Assembly: GCF_900162665.1 (NCBI RefSeq)
Contig: NZ_LT727811.1
Span: 637,373 to 701,372 of the forward strand
Source: Oceanobacillus sojae
GTDB taxonomy: Bacteria > Bacillota > Bacilli > Bacillales > Amphibacillaceae
DNA: 64,000 nucleotides
Direction of reading: 5' to 3'
This document shows, piece by piece, positions 18,463 through 28,373 of this stretch. Below the pieces are notes generated by a model. The model saw only the letters and a program-made list of their open reading frames with translations. It did no database searches and was not told the DNA's origin. Position 1 is the first letter of the stretch. Every line of letters starts with the position of its first letter. A program made the translations under genes and the position numbers.

Positions 18463-18640
18463 GTTCAAAAAGAGCTGAATTGAGTCTTGAAGATGAAGGC
18501 ATCATATTTTGGTGACTTCTACATTCCCCAACTCAGCCGGGAAATTCCAGTAGAAAGAAATTGCCTCGCCGCTTCATCATCCAGAAACCCTTGAAGCGCT
18601 CTCCACGTACATCGTAAATCCACACTTATAACATTCCTAT
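18463..18640. repeat. GTTCAAAAAG element, variant copy without a right end
   Basis: The left end GTTCAAAAAGAGC matches the family, but no CTTTTTGAAC is found to the right; the right boundary given is approximate. The interior folds separately: TTCTAC with GTAGAA, and ATTCCC with GGGAAAT, plus GAAGATGAAG facing CTTCATC. The core is unrelated to the copies at 33715 and 40949. It occupies most of the gene-free noc-rsmG gap. Confidence 0.5.
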
Positions 18641-18797
18641 AATATCATCTATACTTCATACAATACAACAACGAACAATCGATATGTATAGTTTTATTTT
18701 ACCATACCTGCCGCTGAAAAAATATAAAATGAGTTTAAATTATCGAAAGAGTATCTATTTAACCGCTCAAAAAATTTTATCTCTTGTCAGAAAGCAT

Positions 18798-19514
18798 TTA
18801 TTCAATCGGTTCTTTATTCGGCAAACCTGCTTTTCTGGGATATTTTTTCGGTGTCTTCCGTTTTTTAGCTACTTTAATAATAGAACGTTCGCCCGTATCC
18901 TGAGGAAGTGAAAATGTATCAATGGACTCTACTTCCCCGCCAAGCAATTCAATCGAAGCTTTCCCTGCCTTGAGTTCTTCTTTTGCCTGTGATCCTTTCA
19001 TGGCGATAAAATAACCGCCTTTTTTTACAAATGGGAGACATAATTCACTTAATACAGACATTCTGGCTACTGCTCTTGCAGTTACTAAATCATATTGTTC
19101 GCGGAATACCTCATTTTTCCCGGCATTTTCAGCACGATCATGGTAAAATGCGACGTTCGTTAATTCCAGTTTATTCGCTAAATGATTTAGGAAAGTAATC
19201 CTTTTTTTCAAGGAATCAATGATTGTTACTTTTAGATGCGGAAAGCATATTTTCAATGGAATACTGGGAAATCCTGCACCTGCGCCAATATCACAAATAG
19301 AAAGTTCCTGGGTCATATCTGTGTAAAAAGCCGCAGTAATACAATCATAGAAATGCTTTTCATACACTTCCTCTTCTTCAGTAATTGCTGTTAAATTTAT
19401 TTTTTCATTCCATTCAACAAGCTCCTTGAAATAAATATCAAATGCTCTTTGCTGTGCTTCATTCAATATTATCCCTTTTTCTTCCAATTTTTGTGCGAAT
19501 TGTTCTGGTTTCAT
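18798..19514 (-). CDS. rsmG: 16S rRNA (guanine-N7) methyltransferase RsmG
   Basis: This 238-residue SAM-dependent methyltransferase (GidB) shows [15 protein letters not shown] as the SAM-binding loop and the family segment [16 protein letters not shown]. It methylates G527 (E. coli numbering) of 16S rRNA. The ATG at 19514 has AAAGGAG at good spacing; the open frame extends 18 codons upstream without a ribosome site. The C-terminus ([14 protein letters not shown]) is basic. A hairpin separates it from mnmG. Confidence 0.96.
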   Translation of the reverse strand: MKPEQFAQKLEEKGIILNEAQQRAFDIYFKELVEWNEKINLTAITEEEEVYEKHFYDCITAAFYTDMTQELSICDIGAGAGFPSIPLKICFPHLKVTIIDSLKKRITFLNHLANKLELTNVAFYHDRAENAGKNEVFREQYDLVTARAVARMSVLSELCLPFVKKGGYFIAMKGSQAKEELKAGKASIELLGGEVESIDTFSLPQDTGERSIIKVAKKRKTPKKYPRKAGLPNKEPIE

Positions 19515-19581
19515 AATAGTCTCCTTTACCATTCTCTTCTTATATTTATGTATCAAAATAGAAAGCACGATACAATTTAGA

Positions 19582-19614
19582 AAAATAGCGACGTGTCTAT
19601 AACGCCGCTATTTT
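19582..19614 (-). terminator. Terminator after mnmG
   Basis: AAAATAGCGACG faces CGCCGCTATTTT with one mismatch, directly downstream of mnmG, and the minus strand continues with a T-rich stretch. rsmG starts about 65 bases further on. Confidence 0.75.
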
Positions 19615-19620
19615 CTTCAT

Positions 19621-21507
19621 TTAATTTGCAATTCGGGCAATATTTCCTTGTTCAATATAAACAAGAAGGATGGAAATATCAGCAGGATTTACTCCTGAAA
19701 TTCTGGATGCCTGGCCAACAGACAGCGGACGTACTTTTTTCAACTTCTCAATCGCTTCTGTTGCAATCCCGTTGATAGCAGTATAATCAATATCTGCAGG
19801 GATTTTCTTATCCTCCATTTTAAGCATTCTTGCTACTTGCTCTCTTGCTTTTTTAATATAGCCTTCATACTTAATTTGAATAGCTACCTGTTCTTTTACA
19901 TCCTCACTGATATTCTCGCCTTTTTCAATCATTTTCTCCACATGCTCATACGTTAATTCAGGGCGTTTTAATAAATCGTATGCTTTAACTGCTTCCTTCA
20001 TCGGCACAGCTCCGGCAGATTTCATGACATTTTGTACTTCTTCTGTCGGTTTGACAACAATTTTATTTAAACGTTTCTTCTCAGCTTCCACCTGTTCTTT
20101 TTTCACAGTGAAAGCTGTATATCTTTCCTCCGAAATTAGGCCATAGTTGTATCCAATATCTGTAAGACGTAGATCAGCATTATCATGACGCAGCAATAAA
20201 CGGTATTCTGCACGTGATGTCAGTAAACGATAAGGTTCATTTGTTCCTTTTGTTACTAAGTCATCAATCATAACTCCGATATACGCTTGTGAACGGTCTA
20301 AGATAATTGGTTCTTTACCTGTTACTTTTGCTGCAGCGTTCATTCCAGCCATCAAACCTTGTCCGGCTGCTTCTTCATAGCCTGAAGTTCCGTTAATCTG
20401 GCCGGCAGTGAATAGGCCTGGTAAACGTTTTGTTTCCAATGTTGGCCAAAGCTGTGTCGGCACTACGGCATCATACTCAATCGCATAACCTGCCCGCATA
20501 ATTTCTGCATTTTCCAGACCTGGAACGGATTTTACCATTTCATGCTGAACAGATTCCGGTAAAGAGGTGGATAGCCCCTGTACATAGACCTCTTCTGTAT
20601 TTCTTCCTTCCGGCTCTAAGAAAATCTGATGTCGCGGTTTATCATTAAAACGGACAATTTTATCTTCAATAGATGGACAGTATCTTGGACCTGTTCCGCG
20701 TTTCATTCCGGAATACATTGCAGATAATGTCAGGTTTTCATTAATTACCTGGTGTGTAAATTCATTTGTATACGTTAACCAGCAAGGAATTTGATCCTCA
20801 ATAACTTCTGTCGTTTCATAAGAGAAGCTTTTCGGGTTCTCATCCCCCGGCTGAATTTCTGTTTTTGAATAATCAATCGTATGACTGTTTACACGCGGCG
20901 GTGTACCAGTTTTAAAACGTGTCAGGTTAAAACCAAGCTCTTCCAGGTTTTCCGATAATTTAATCGATACACGCTGGTTATTTGGACCACTTTCATATTC
21001 TAAATCTCCCATCAGCACTTTACCGCGCATAAATGTTCCGGTAGTGACAATGACAGATTTTGCATAGTAAGCGGCTTTTGTTTCTGTGATAACCCCTTTA
21101 CAAATACCATCCTCTACAATAAGAGAATTAACCATTCCCTGACGGACAGTTAAGTTTTTTTCGTTTTCAACGAGATTCTTCACTTCCTGCATATATACCG
21201 GTTTATCAGCCTGCGCACGCAAGGCCTGCACAGCCGGGCCTTTCCCGGTATTCAGCATCCGCATTTGAATATAGCTTTTATCAATGATTTTCCCCATAAT
21301 TCCGCCGAGTGCATCAATTTCACGTACCACAATACCCTTTGCAGGTCCACCGATGGATGGGTTACAAGGCATAAAAGCGATCATATCTAAGTTCAATGTC
21401 AGCATTAATGTTTTTGCTCCCATCCGGGCAGAAGCATGCGCTGCTTCTATTCCGGCATGACCGGCTCCAACAACAATGACATCATAATTTCCTGCATTGT
21501 AAGTCAT
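19621..21507 (-). CDS. mnmG: tRNA uridine-34 carboxymethylaminomethyl synthase MnmG
   Basis: The 628-residue length is usual for MnmG/GidA. The FAD-binding [17 protein letters not shown] is at the N-terminus, followed by [12 protein letters not shown] and the [16 protein letters not shown] segment. With MnmE it modifies the wobble uridine of several tRNAs. ATG at 21507 follows AAAGGAAG and gives the family length. mnmE ends only about 30 bases upstream, so the two are probably cotranscribed. Confidence 0.98.
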   Translation of the reverse strand: MTYNAGNYDVIVVGAGHAGIEAAHASARMGAKTLMLTLNLDMIAFMPCNPSIGGPAKGIVVREIDALGGIMGKIIDKSYIQMRMLNTGKGPAVQALRAQADKPVYMQEVKNLVENEKNLTVRQGMVNSLIVEDGICKGVITETKAAYYAKSVIVTTGTFMRGKVLMGDLEYESGPNNQRVSIKLSENLEELGFNLTRFKTGTPPRVNSHTIDYSKTEIQPGDENPKSFSYETTEVIEDQIPCWLTYTNEFTHQVINENLTLSAMYSGMKRGTGPRYCPSIEDKIVRFNDKPRHQIFLEPEGRNTEEVYVQGLSTSLPESVQHEMVKSVPGLENAEIMRAGYAIEYDAVVPTQLWPTLETKRLPGLFTAGQINGTSGYEEAAGQGLMAGMNAAAKVTGKEPIILDRSQAYIGVMIDDLVTKGTNEPYRLLTSRAEYRLLLRHDNADLRLTDIGYNYGLISEERYTAFTVKKEQVEAEKKRLNKIVVKPTEEVQNVMKSAGAVPMKEAVKAYDLLKRPELTYEHVEKMIEKGENISEDVKEQVAIQIKYEGYIKKAREQVARMLKMEDKKIPADIDYTAINGIATEAIEKLKKVRPLSVGQASRISGVNPADISILLVYIEQGNIARIAN

Positions 21508-21536
21508 TTTTTTCTTCCTTTCATTCATTATATAAT

Positions 21537-22913
21537 CTATTTTCCTAAGCAGAATTGAGAAAATAACTGATCAATCAAACTGTCGCTTGCTGTATCACCA
21601 ATAATTTCTCCCATAAACTCCCACGATCTTGTTACATCTATTTGGACAATATCCATTGGCATTCCAAGCTCAATTGCTTCACGGGCATCATCTAACGCCT
21701 GCTTTGCCTGCTTCAGCAGCTGGATATGGCGCACATTGGACACATATGTTAAATCTCCTGCATCTACTTCACCCGAAAAGAAGGTATTAGCAATTGCCTG
21801 CTCCAGCTCATCAACGCCCTGCTCTTCAATTAAGGAAGTTGTTACAACAGACTTCCCTTCTGCAAATGCCTTTACCTCTTCTAAATCCAATTTCTGTTCT
21901 AAATCTGTTTTATTAATAATAACAATATATTCTAATCCATGAACGGCTTCAAATAATTTTTTATCTTCCTCGCTCAAAGCTTCATTATAATTTAATACAA
22001 ATAAAATTAAATCTGATTCCTTCAATACCTGTCTGGAACGATCCACACCAATGCGTTCGACGATATCCTCTGTTTCCCGGATACCGGCTGTATCGACTAA
22101 ACGTAATGGAACGCCGCGGACATTCACATACTCTTCAATAATATCTCTTGTTGTGCCTGGAATTTCCGTTACAATTGCTTTGTTTTCCTGTACTAATGTA
22201 TTCATTAAGGAAGATTTCCCGACATTTGGCCGTCCAATAATAGCTGTTGCCAGTCCCTCACGCAGAATTTTCCCCTGCGCAGCAACCTCCAGCAGCTTCT
22301 CTATTTCGAGCCCTACCTCTTTGGTCTTTTCCTCCATTAAGGTATGTGTCATTTCCTCTACATCATCATACTCCGGATAATCGATATTTACCTCTACATG
22401 GGCAACTGTTTCCAGTAATTCCTGCCTTAACGTCTGGATAAGCTTTGATAGACGTCCATCCATTTGCTTTAATGCCACATTCATTGCCTTATCTGTTTTG
22501 GCACGGATTAAATCCATAACAGCTTCTGCCTGTGATAAATCAATACGGCCGTTTAAAAAGGCACGTTTTGTAAATTCACCCGGTTCAGCCAGACGCGCTC
22601 CTTTTGCCAGCATAATCTCTAACACACGGTTCACAGATACTAAACCGCCATGACAATTAATCTCGACAATGTCTTCCCGTGTAAATGTTTTTGGAGCACG
22701 CATCACAGATACCATGACCTCTTCTGCCAGTTCCCTCGTTATCGGATCAACGATTTTCCCATAATGAATGGTATGAGAATCTGTCTCTTTCAGACTCTTT
22801 CCTTCAAACACATCAGAGGCTAACGATATTGCTTCTGGCCCGCTTAGACGCACAATTGCAATAGCTCCCTCGCCAATTGGAGTAGATATCGCCGCTATTG
22901 TATCTGTATCCAT
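21537..22913 (-). CDS. mnmE: tRNA modification GTPase MnmE
   Basis: This 458-residue protein has an N-terminal folate-binding domain ([20 protein letters not shown]), a central G domain with GRPNVGKSS, the switch GTTRD and NKTD, and the C-terminal CLGK motif required for modification. It partners MnmG. ATG at 22913 is chosen because AGGTGA precedes it and the length matches the family; eight extra upstream codons are unlikely. The upstream gap holds DnaA boxes. Confidence 0.98.
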   Translation of the reverse strand: MDTDTIAAISTPIGEGAIAIVRLSGPEAISLASDVFEGKSLKETDSHTIHYGKIVDPITRELAEEVMVSVMRAPKTFTREDIVEINCHGGLVSVNRVLEIMLAKGARLAEPGEFTKRAFLNGRIDLSQAEAVMDLIRAKTDKAMNVALKQMDGRLSKLIQTLRQELLETVAHVEVNIDYPEYDDVEEMTHTLMEEKTKEVGLEIEKLLEVAAQGKILREGLATAIIGRPNVGKSSLMNTLVQENKAIVTEIPGTTRDIIEEYVNVRGVPLRLVDTAGIRETEDIVERIGVDRSRQVLKESDLILFVLNYNEALSEEDKKLFEAVHGLEYIVIINKTDLEQKLDLEEVKAFAEGKSVVTTSLIEEQGVDELEQAIANTFFSGEVDAGDLTYVSNVRHIQLLKQAKQALDDAREAIELGMPMDIVQIDVTRSWEFMGEIIGDTASDSLIDQLFSQFCLGK

Positions 22914-23014
22914 CTTATTCACCTGCCTTACCTTCATTCTATATCTATAATTAATTCGTTAATTTTTATTATCACTAACAACCAAGAATAACATAGATTT
23001 AGAAAAAAAGAAAC

Positions 23015-23071
23015 TTATCCACATAGATACTTATTTCGTACTACGTATTCTTGTTATCCACATGTGAATAA
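23015..23071. promoter_or_regulatory. DnaA-box cluster between mnmE and jag
   Basis: Two perfect boxes TTATCCACA lie at 23015-23023 and 23054-23062, and an inverted variant TGTGAATAA lies at 23063-23071. The 430-base gap otherwise shows no convincing gene. The cluster is about 3 kb from the main origin. Confidence 0.8.
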
Positions 23072-23300
23072 CGTATTTCTTTTTCTATTAGTTGATAAGT
23101 GATATAAAAATATGCTTCAAGCTTATGGAACCGGAACTAAAATTATTTTTTGGAGATGTACTGTTTATGATATATTAAAATGGAATAATTCATTTTAAAC
23201 CATAGAGGTGTGTATGTGATGAATAAATCTCGTTATTGATGGAACATTACCTGTATCCAAAATTACTGACAAGATTTTAAATACAGTCATAGAATAGAAA

Positions 23301-23346
23301 AAAACCAAAACCTGAGAGATCTGACGCATTCTCAGGCTTTGGTTTT
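23301..23346 (-). terminator. Terminator of jag
   Basis: AAAACCAAAACCTGAGA pairs with TCTCAGGCTTTGGTTTT with one bulge. It overlaps the jag stop codon and runs into T-rich sequence on the minus strand. Confidence 0.85.
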
Positions 23347-23956
23347 AAGGTTTAATAACAATATGACGATGCGGCTCAACGCCATCAGAATAAGTGGAAA
23401 CCTGCTTATCCTGCAGGACACTATGGATAATTTTACGTTCAAATGCCGGCATCGGCTCCAGAACCACTTTTTTCTTTGTTTTCTGTGCTTTATCTCCCAT
23501 TTTCAACGCAAGTGATTCTAAGGTTTCTTTTCTTCTGGCCCGATAGCCTTCTGCATCCAATGTTACTGTATAATACGTGTCATTATGTTTGTTAATAACT
23601 AAATGCACTAAATACTGCAACGCGTTTAAGGTCTGGCCTCTTTTTCCAATGAGCTTTGCAATATTTTCATGATGCATTGTATATGTTACATGGTTTTCCT
23701 TGACTTCCGTTTCTATTTTTACTGAGAGATTCATGTTGCTAGTAACTTCTTTGATAAATTGAGCTGTTTCTTCAACCGGATCCTTTGCTACTGTTACTTT
23801 TACAAAGGCACGCTTGGATCCAAAGATCCCAAATACTCCTTTTTTACCTTCATCAATGACCTCAACATCTACTTGGTTCTTCTCCACTCCTAATTGGTCC
23901 AGAGCGGATTGAACCGCTTCTTCAACTGTTTGACCACTTGCAGTTACTTCTCTCAA
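23345..23956 (-). CDS. jag: RNA-binding protein Jag/KhpB
   Basis: The product has an N-terminal Jag domain (about 1-50, GKKGVFGIFGSKRAFV), a type II KH domain (IGKRGQTLNALQYLV) and a C-terminal R3H domain (RARRKETLE). KhpB binds RNA with KhpA and affects cell elongation and sporulation. A TTG start at 23956 (203 residues) is preferred: GGAGGGG lies about five bases upstream and the protein then begins REVTASGQTVEEA as in homologues. The ATG five codons earlier contains that site. Confidence 0.92.
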   Translation of the reverse strand: MREVTASGQTVEEAVQSALDQLGVEKNQVDVEVIDEGKKGVFGIFGSKRAFVKVTVAKDPVEETAQFIKEVTSNMNLSVKIETEVKENHVTYTMHHENIAKLIGKRGQTLNALQYLVHLVINKHNDTYYTVTLDAEGYRARRKETLESLALKMGDKAQKTKKKVVLEPMPAFERKIIHSVLQDKQVSTYSDGVEPHRHIVIKP

Positions 23957-24127
23957 TCGTTTCCCCTCCATTTTTCAGCATAAGCACCCGTAATTTCCTT
24001 ATTTGGTTAAAAATTTAACTATAATTCAGGCGGGAAAACAGATGCTATATTTAATTTCTGAAGAGCTTCCTAATTGCTATTATATTTTCATAAAACTTAA
24101 AACTGTTTAATTATTTTACTTATTAAT

Positions 24128-24151
24128 AATGAGGGAATCTCTTCCCCCATT
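24128..24151 (-). terminator. Possible terminator of yidC
   Basis: AATGAGGGAA and TTCCCCCATT form a 10-bp stem with one mismatch after yidC. The downstream minus strand is AT-rich without a clear T-run. Confidence 0.4.
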
Positions 24152-24159
24152 ATAACAAT

Positions 24160-24918
24160 TTATTTTTTGGCCATCATCGGCTTATTAATAAGTAGTGTCT
24201 GGCATACCATGAAGATGTTACCAGTTACCCAGTACAATGCTAATGCTGCCGGGAAGAAGAAGGCCATTACACCAATCATAATCGGCATCACATATAGCAT
24301 AATCTGCAGCTGTAATCTCATTTGTGGATTACTGTTTGCAGATGAATTGGTAGACATCATTAATTTCTGCTGTAAGAAAGTAAACAGTGCTGTCAGAATC
24401 GGCAAAACATAATCCGGTGTTCCGAGCTGGAACCATAGAAAATCATGTGTAGCAATTTCTGTCGTACGTCTAATTGCATGATACATCGCAATAAATATTG
24501 GCATTTGCACAAGAATCGGTAAACATCCAGCTAATGGATTAACACCATTTTTTTGGAACAATTGCATCGTTTCCTGTTGTAATTTCTGCTGTGTATTAGC
24601 ATCCTTAGACGCGTATTTTTTCTGAAGCTCCTGTAATTGCGGCTGAACTTCCTGCATTGCTTTCGTACTTTTAATTTGTTTTACGTTTAACGGTACTAGT
24701 ATCAAACGGATAAGTACTGTTACTAAAATAATTGCCAAGCCATAGTTTTCATTCAAAAATTCTGCAATCTTTGTTATAAACCAAGATAATGGATAAACGA
24801 AGACTGTATTCCAAAACCCTTCACTTTCAGGTGTAATCGGTTCATCAATTTGGGTACACCCAGCTAAAAAAACCGCTAACACGAGAAAAGTGATTAATAT
24901 CCCGTATTTTTTGCGCAA
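24160..24918 (-). CDS. yidC: Membrane protein insertase YidC (SpoIIIJ)
   Basis: This 252-residue Oxa1/YidC/Alb3 insertase has a lipoprotein signal (FLAGC, Cys near 21), five membrane segments and the conserved arginine in the first core helix (LIRLILVPL). It inserts and folds membrane proteins, and the SpoIIIJ type is also needed for sporulation. It lies in the conserved rnpA-yidC-jag order. Only one yidC is present here; a second copy elsewhere is possible. Confidence 0.96.
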   Translation of the reverse strand: MRKKYGILITFLVLAVFLAGCTQIDEPITPESEGFWNTVFVYPLSWFITKIAEFLNENYGLAIILVTVLIRLILVPLNVKQIKSTKAMQEVQPQLQELQKKYASKDANTQQKLQQETMQLFQKNGVNPLAGCLPILVQMPIFIAMYHAIRRTTEIATHDFLWFQLGTPDYVLPILTALFTFLQQKLMMSTNSSANSNPQMRLQLQIMLYVMPIMIGVMAFFFPAALALYWVTGNIFMVCQTLLINKPMMAKK

Positions 24919-25000
24919 AGCTTTTCCTCCTTAATATTCCCAATGCTTCTACTTGTTATTTTAGCTTATTTACATTGTGAATTCTATCTTAAACTTGTCC

Positions 25001-25348
25001 TTACTTCGAGTGCTTAAATAGTTTTTCTTTATATAATAGATGTGAGAGACTTTTTTTCATCATTTCATAACTCATTGTTTTCGTTGGGTTTCTGGCAATG
25101 ATTACGATATCATAACAAGGTTTAATATCCTTCTCTAACTCTTGAAAAGACGCCCGCAGCAATCTTTTTATACGATTCCTGACAACGGCATTCCCTATTT
25201 TTTTCCCGACAGACAGACCGATCCGGATATGATCCTGATTCTCTTTCTTCCTATAATAAATAACCAGCTGTCTATTTGCGAAAGAATTCCCGTGCTTAAA
25301 AGCTGCCTGAAATTCTTCATTTTTTTTAATTCGAAATTGTTTTTTCAC
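25001..25348 (-). CDS. rnpA: Ribonuclease P protein component
   Basis: This 115-residue basic protein contains the RnpA signature [12 protein letters not shown] and begins [16 protein letters not shown]. It assists the catalytic RNA in 5' maturation of tRNA. A GTG at 25348 is preferred because AGG of AAAAGGTGAT lies eight bases upstream; an ATG two codons earlier is only two bases from it. It follows rpmH in the usual order. Confidence 0.95.
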   Translation of the reverse strand: MKKQFRIKKNEEFQAAFKHGNSFANRQLVIYYRKKENQDHIRIGLSVGKKIGNAVVRNRIKRLLRASFQELEKDIKPCYDIVIIARNPTKTMSYEMMKKSLSHLLYKEKLFKHSK

Positions 25349-25483
25349 CGTCATCACCTTTTAATTTAACCCACATACATCTTCTTCTATTCATTATATA
25401 CTATTAAAAGCTTGTCCATCTTTAAACACATAAAATATGTAATTCGATATAGGAATCACAATATCCTTTAAATAACAGAAAAA

Positions 25484-25507
25484 AACCACTGATAGTTGTC
25501 AGTGGCT
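25484..25507 (-). terminator. Attenuator or terminator after rpmH
   Basis: CCACTGA (25486-25492) pairs with TCAGTGG (25499-25505), followed on the minus strand by a run of seven T. It lies between rpmH and rnpA and may lower rnpA expression relative to rpmH. Confidence 0.85.
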
Positions 25508-25641
25508 TATGCAGATAAAACTTTACGTCCTTTGCGACGACGACGGGCCAAAATATGACGACCATTTTTTGTGCTCATACGCGTGCGAAAGCCGTGAACT
25601 TTTTTACGTTTACGATTATTTGGTTGAAACGTTCTTTTCAT
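25507..25641 (-). CDS. rpmH: 50S ribosomal protein bL34
   Basis: A 44-residue, highly basic frame reads [18 protein letters not shown], then [20 protein letters not shown] and ends in SA. This matches bL34 along its whole length. AGGAGGTG lies upstream of the ATG. It is the first gene left of the origin, with its own strong promoter. Confidence 0.98.
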   Translation of the reverse strand: MKRTFQPNNRKRKKVHGFRTRMSTKNGRHILARRRRKGRKVLSA

Positions 25642-25723
25642 GAGTGTGCACCTCCTTGGAAAATCCAAGTTTCATATTTAAACTATAAATAGCTTATAAC
25701 TTATCCATTAGACAGTCCTTGAT

Positions 25724-25753
25724 ATTATACGAAAAATGTATTCATTTTGTCAA
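25724..25753 (-). promoter_or_regulatory. Promoter of rpmH
   Basis: TTGACA (25748-25753) and TATAAT (25724-25729), both perfect hexamers, are separated by 18 bases on the minus strand. Confidence 0.9.
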
Positions 25754-26039
25754 CCGGCTATTTAATAAAATTCTGCTTCATTTCTTTCTCACACATTTTT
25801 CAATGATTTCCTTTAAATTTTTCACAAAGAATCTTTCTTACTAATTTTTATCAAATGAAGCTCCGTTTCCTTCCCCTTTTCTTCATGAAAGATATCTATT
25901 TCCCACCTCTAATATTTTTTTGAGATACTACACTTTTCTTCTAAATAAACAGTATTTCCATTCATCCTCTTTTATATTCTGAAGTAATACAGCTATTAGT
26001 ACAGTTATTGCCGAATTTCTGTTTTAGCAATCTCCTTTA

Positions 26040-26438
26040 TTATCCACAGTCCGTATCGAATAATTTCTCCCTCTTTTTTTCTATCCACACAAAAAATAAA
26101 CAGTTTAACCACAAAATATAGCGTTGTTTACAACTGAAACACACAACGGATAGAATATGTGGATAACTATTTGAAAGCCATTGATTTATTCGGTTTTATT
26201 TGGTATTATATTTATGTTTTAGTTTGTGGAAATAATTTATGCTAATAAAACTTATGCACAGAATGTGGACAAGTTGTGGATAGTTTTTCCACTGATTTTT
26301 GATAAAGTTTTCTACAAGGCTGTGGATAGCGTTTATATTTATAGATTTTCTTTAAAATTATTTTTACTGTGTACAAGAGTATTCCTGCTCCAAGCTTGAA
26401 TTGCACATGTAATTTTCTATTTAAATTATTTATCCACA
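26040..26438. promoter_or_regulatory. oriC: oriC, upstream DnaA-box region
   Basis: Perfect TTATCCACA boxes lie at 26040-26048 and 26430-26438, with an inverted perfect box at 26158-26166. One-mismatch boxes lie at 26081, 26105, 26252, 26264, 26275 and 26321. The whole rpmH-dnaA gap is AT-rich and gene-free. This matches the upstream half of the bipartite Bacillus origin. Confidence 0.93.
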
Positions 26439-26785
26439 GGCTTTTTTTATTTTTTATACGTCTGCCTTTCCATCTAACCCCTGAGATAGATTGAGAGAGG
26501 CTTTTTTCTTCTAAATAGAGCTTCATAAAAAAGGTATACAGACAAACTGTTTAAAATTTTGCTTTAGCTTGAAGTATATGAAATAGCTATCCATAATATC
26601 TATTTTTATTCTCTCTTATCCTGAGCGGCGAATATCCTGCTCGGTTCTTTAGCATCCTTTTTAATATGAATTTCTATTTTCTATAGCAATAAGACAAATG
26701 ACCTTTAAAAAGTTTAGCCTTTACTATTGCTGTCCATCCTGACAACTATATTTCCTAACTTAGGTCGAAAGGAGTGAAAGTAACT

Positions 26786-28129
26786 TTGGAAAATATTGAA
26801 GAACTTTGGGATGCAACATTAAGCACCATCCAGGAAAAATTAAGTAAACCGAGCTTTGACACTTGGCTGAAAAACACAAAAGCCCTTCACTTAGAAAAAA
26901 ATACATTGGTTATTACCGCTCCAAATGAATTTACAAAGGATTGGCTGGAAACACAGTATACCGATTTAATAACCCAGACTTTAGAAGAAATCACTGGTTC
27001 CAATCTGAACGCCAAGTTTATTATTCCTGATTCTGTGGAAGAACCATCAGATCAAAAACCGATGCCAAAACCGAATATTGACGCTAAAACGCCAGATTCT
27101 CCAAAATCAATGCTGAATGATAAATATACATTCGATACTTTTGTTATCGGCGCCGGGAACCGCTTTGCGCACGCAGCATCTTTAGCTGTTGCCGAAGCTC
27201 CTGCCAAAGCATATAATCCATTATTTATTTATGGCGGGGTTGGTTTAGGAAAAACACATCTAATGCACGCAATCGGTCATTATGTAAGAGAGCATAATAA
27301 AAATGCCAAGGTGGTTTACCTGACCTCTGAAAAATTTACGAATGAATTTATTAATGCCATTATGGATAACAAATCGAATCATTTCCGCAATAAATATCGC
27401 AATATTGATGTCCTTCTTATTGATGATATTCAATTTATTGCTGGAAAAGAATCAACTCAAGAGGAATTTTTCCATACTTTTAATGCGCTGCACGAGGAAA
27501 GTAAGCAAATTATTATTTCCAGTGACCGGCCGCCAAAAGAAATTCCTACATTAGAGGATCGCTTGCGTTCGCGCTTTGAATGGGGGCTGATTACGGATAT
27601 TACTCCTCCTGATTTAGAAACAAGAATTGCTATTTTAAATAAAAAAGCCAAAGCGGAAGGGCTGGATATTCCAAACGAAGTCATGCTGTATATTGCTAAT
27701 CAGATTAATACAAATATCCGGGAGCTGGAGGGTGCGCTGATCCGTGTCGTCGCTTACTCTTCTTTAGTAAACCAGGATATCGATGCTTCTTTAGCAGCAA
27801 ATGCGTTGAAGGATATTATTCCCAGTAATAAGCCAAAAGAAATTACTATTCCTGCTATCCAAGAGGTTGTAGCGGATAGATATCATATCCGGCTGGAGGA
27901 TTTTCCTGCTAAAAAGCGTACCAAATCTATTGCTTTTCCGAGACAGATTGCCATGTATTTATCAAGAGAGCTGACAGATGCTTCTCTTCCGAAAATTGGT
28001 CAGGAATTTGGCGGAAGAGACCACACTACCGTCATTCACGCGCATGAAAAAATCTCAAAGCTGCTTGAAACGGATACAGAATTAGATCGGGATATTGAAG
28101 AATTAAAAGAAAAGCTTAAATCTTTATAA
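26786..28129 (+). CDS. dnaA: Chromosomal replication initiator DnaA
   Basis: This 447-residue initiator has an N-terminal DnaB/SirA-interaction domain, a variable linker (about 85-110), the AAA+ domain with Walker [10 protein letters not shown] and Walker [11 protein letters not shown], and a C-terminal helix-turn-helix with [11 protein letters not shown] that reads DnaA boxes. A TTG start at 26786 is preferred: it gives MENIEELW as in homologues and lies 11 bases after GGAG, whereas the GTG at 26774 overlaps that site. Confidence 0.97.
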   Translation: MENIEELWDATLSTIQEKLSKPSFDTWLKNTKALHLEKNTLVITAPNEFTKDWLETQYTDLITQTLEEITGSNLNAKFIIPDSVEEPSDQKPMPKPNIDAKTPDSPKSMLNDKYTFDTFVIGAGNRFAHAASLAVAEAPAKAYNPLFIYGGVGLGKTHLMHAIGHYVREHNKNAKVVYLTSEKFTNEFINAIMDNKSNHFRNKYRNIDVLLIDDIQFIAGKESTQEEFFHTFNALHEESKQIIISSDRPPKEIPTLEDRLRSRFEWGLITDITPPDLETRIAILNKKAKAEGLDIPNEVMLYIANQINTNIRELEGALIRVVAYSSLVNQDIDASLAANALKDIIPSNKPKEITIPAIQEVVADRYHIRLEDFPAKKRTKSIAFPRQIAMYLSRELTDASLPKIGQEFGGRDHTTVIHAHEKISKLLETDTELDRDIEELKEKLKSL

Positions 28130-28178
28130 GCTGCATGGCTGTGTATGGTGTGTAAAAACAGAACAACATATAAACAGG

Positions 28179-28293
28179 TTATACACATGTGGAAAACTTT
28201 GTTGTTTTTAACACAATCCTACTTATCCACAGTAACCACAGCTCTTATTACTATTATTACTGTTTTTTATATTATAATTAATAAATAATAGAA
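28179..28293. promoter_or_regulatory. oriC: oriC, DnaA boxes, DnaA-trios and unwinding element
   Basis: TTATACACA (28179) and a perfect TTATCCACA (28223-28231) precede a triplet run, TTA TTA CTA TTA TTA CTG (28245-28262), that fits the DnaA-trio pattern. A nearly pure AT tract (28263-28293) follows. Box, trios and AT tract in this order describe the basal unwinding system known from B. subtilis, so strands probably open here. Confidence 0.85.
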
Positions 28294-28373
28294 CCCTTTT
28301 TTATGAATTTAGGAAAGAATTTAAGAAACAGCTGCTGCAAGGCTTTTCTTATACAATCAAGGAGGATATGTAC

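Noticed and set aside
15116-18640. CRISPR array
   Set aside because: The palindromic repeats here are single copies without regular spacers, and no cas genes are present.
26242-26526. 94-codon minus-strand frame in the origin
   Set aside because: It overlaps several DnaA boxes and the AT-rich origin DNA; composition is not protein-like.
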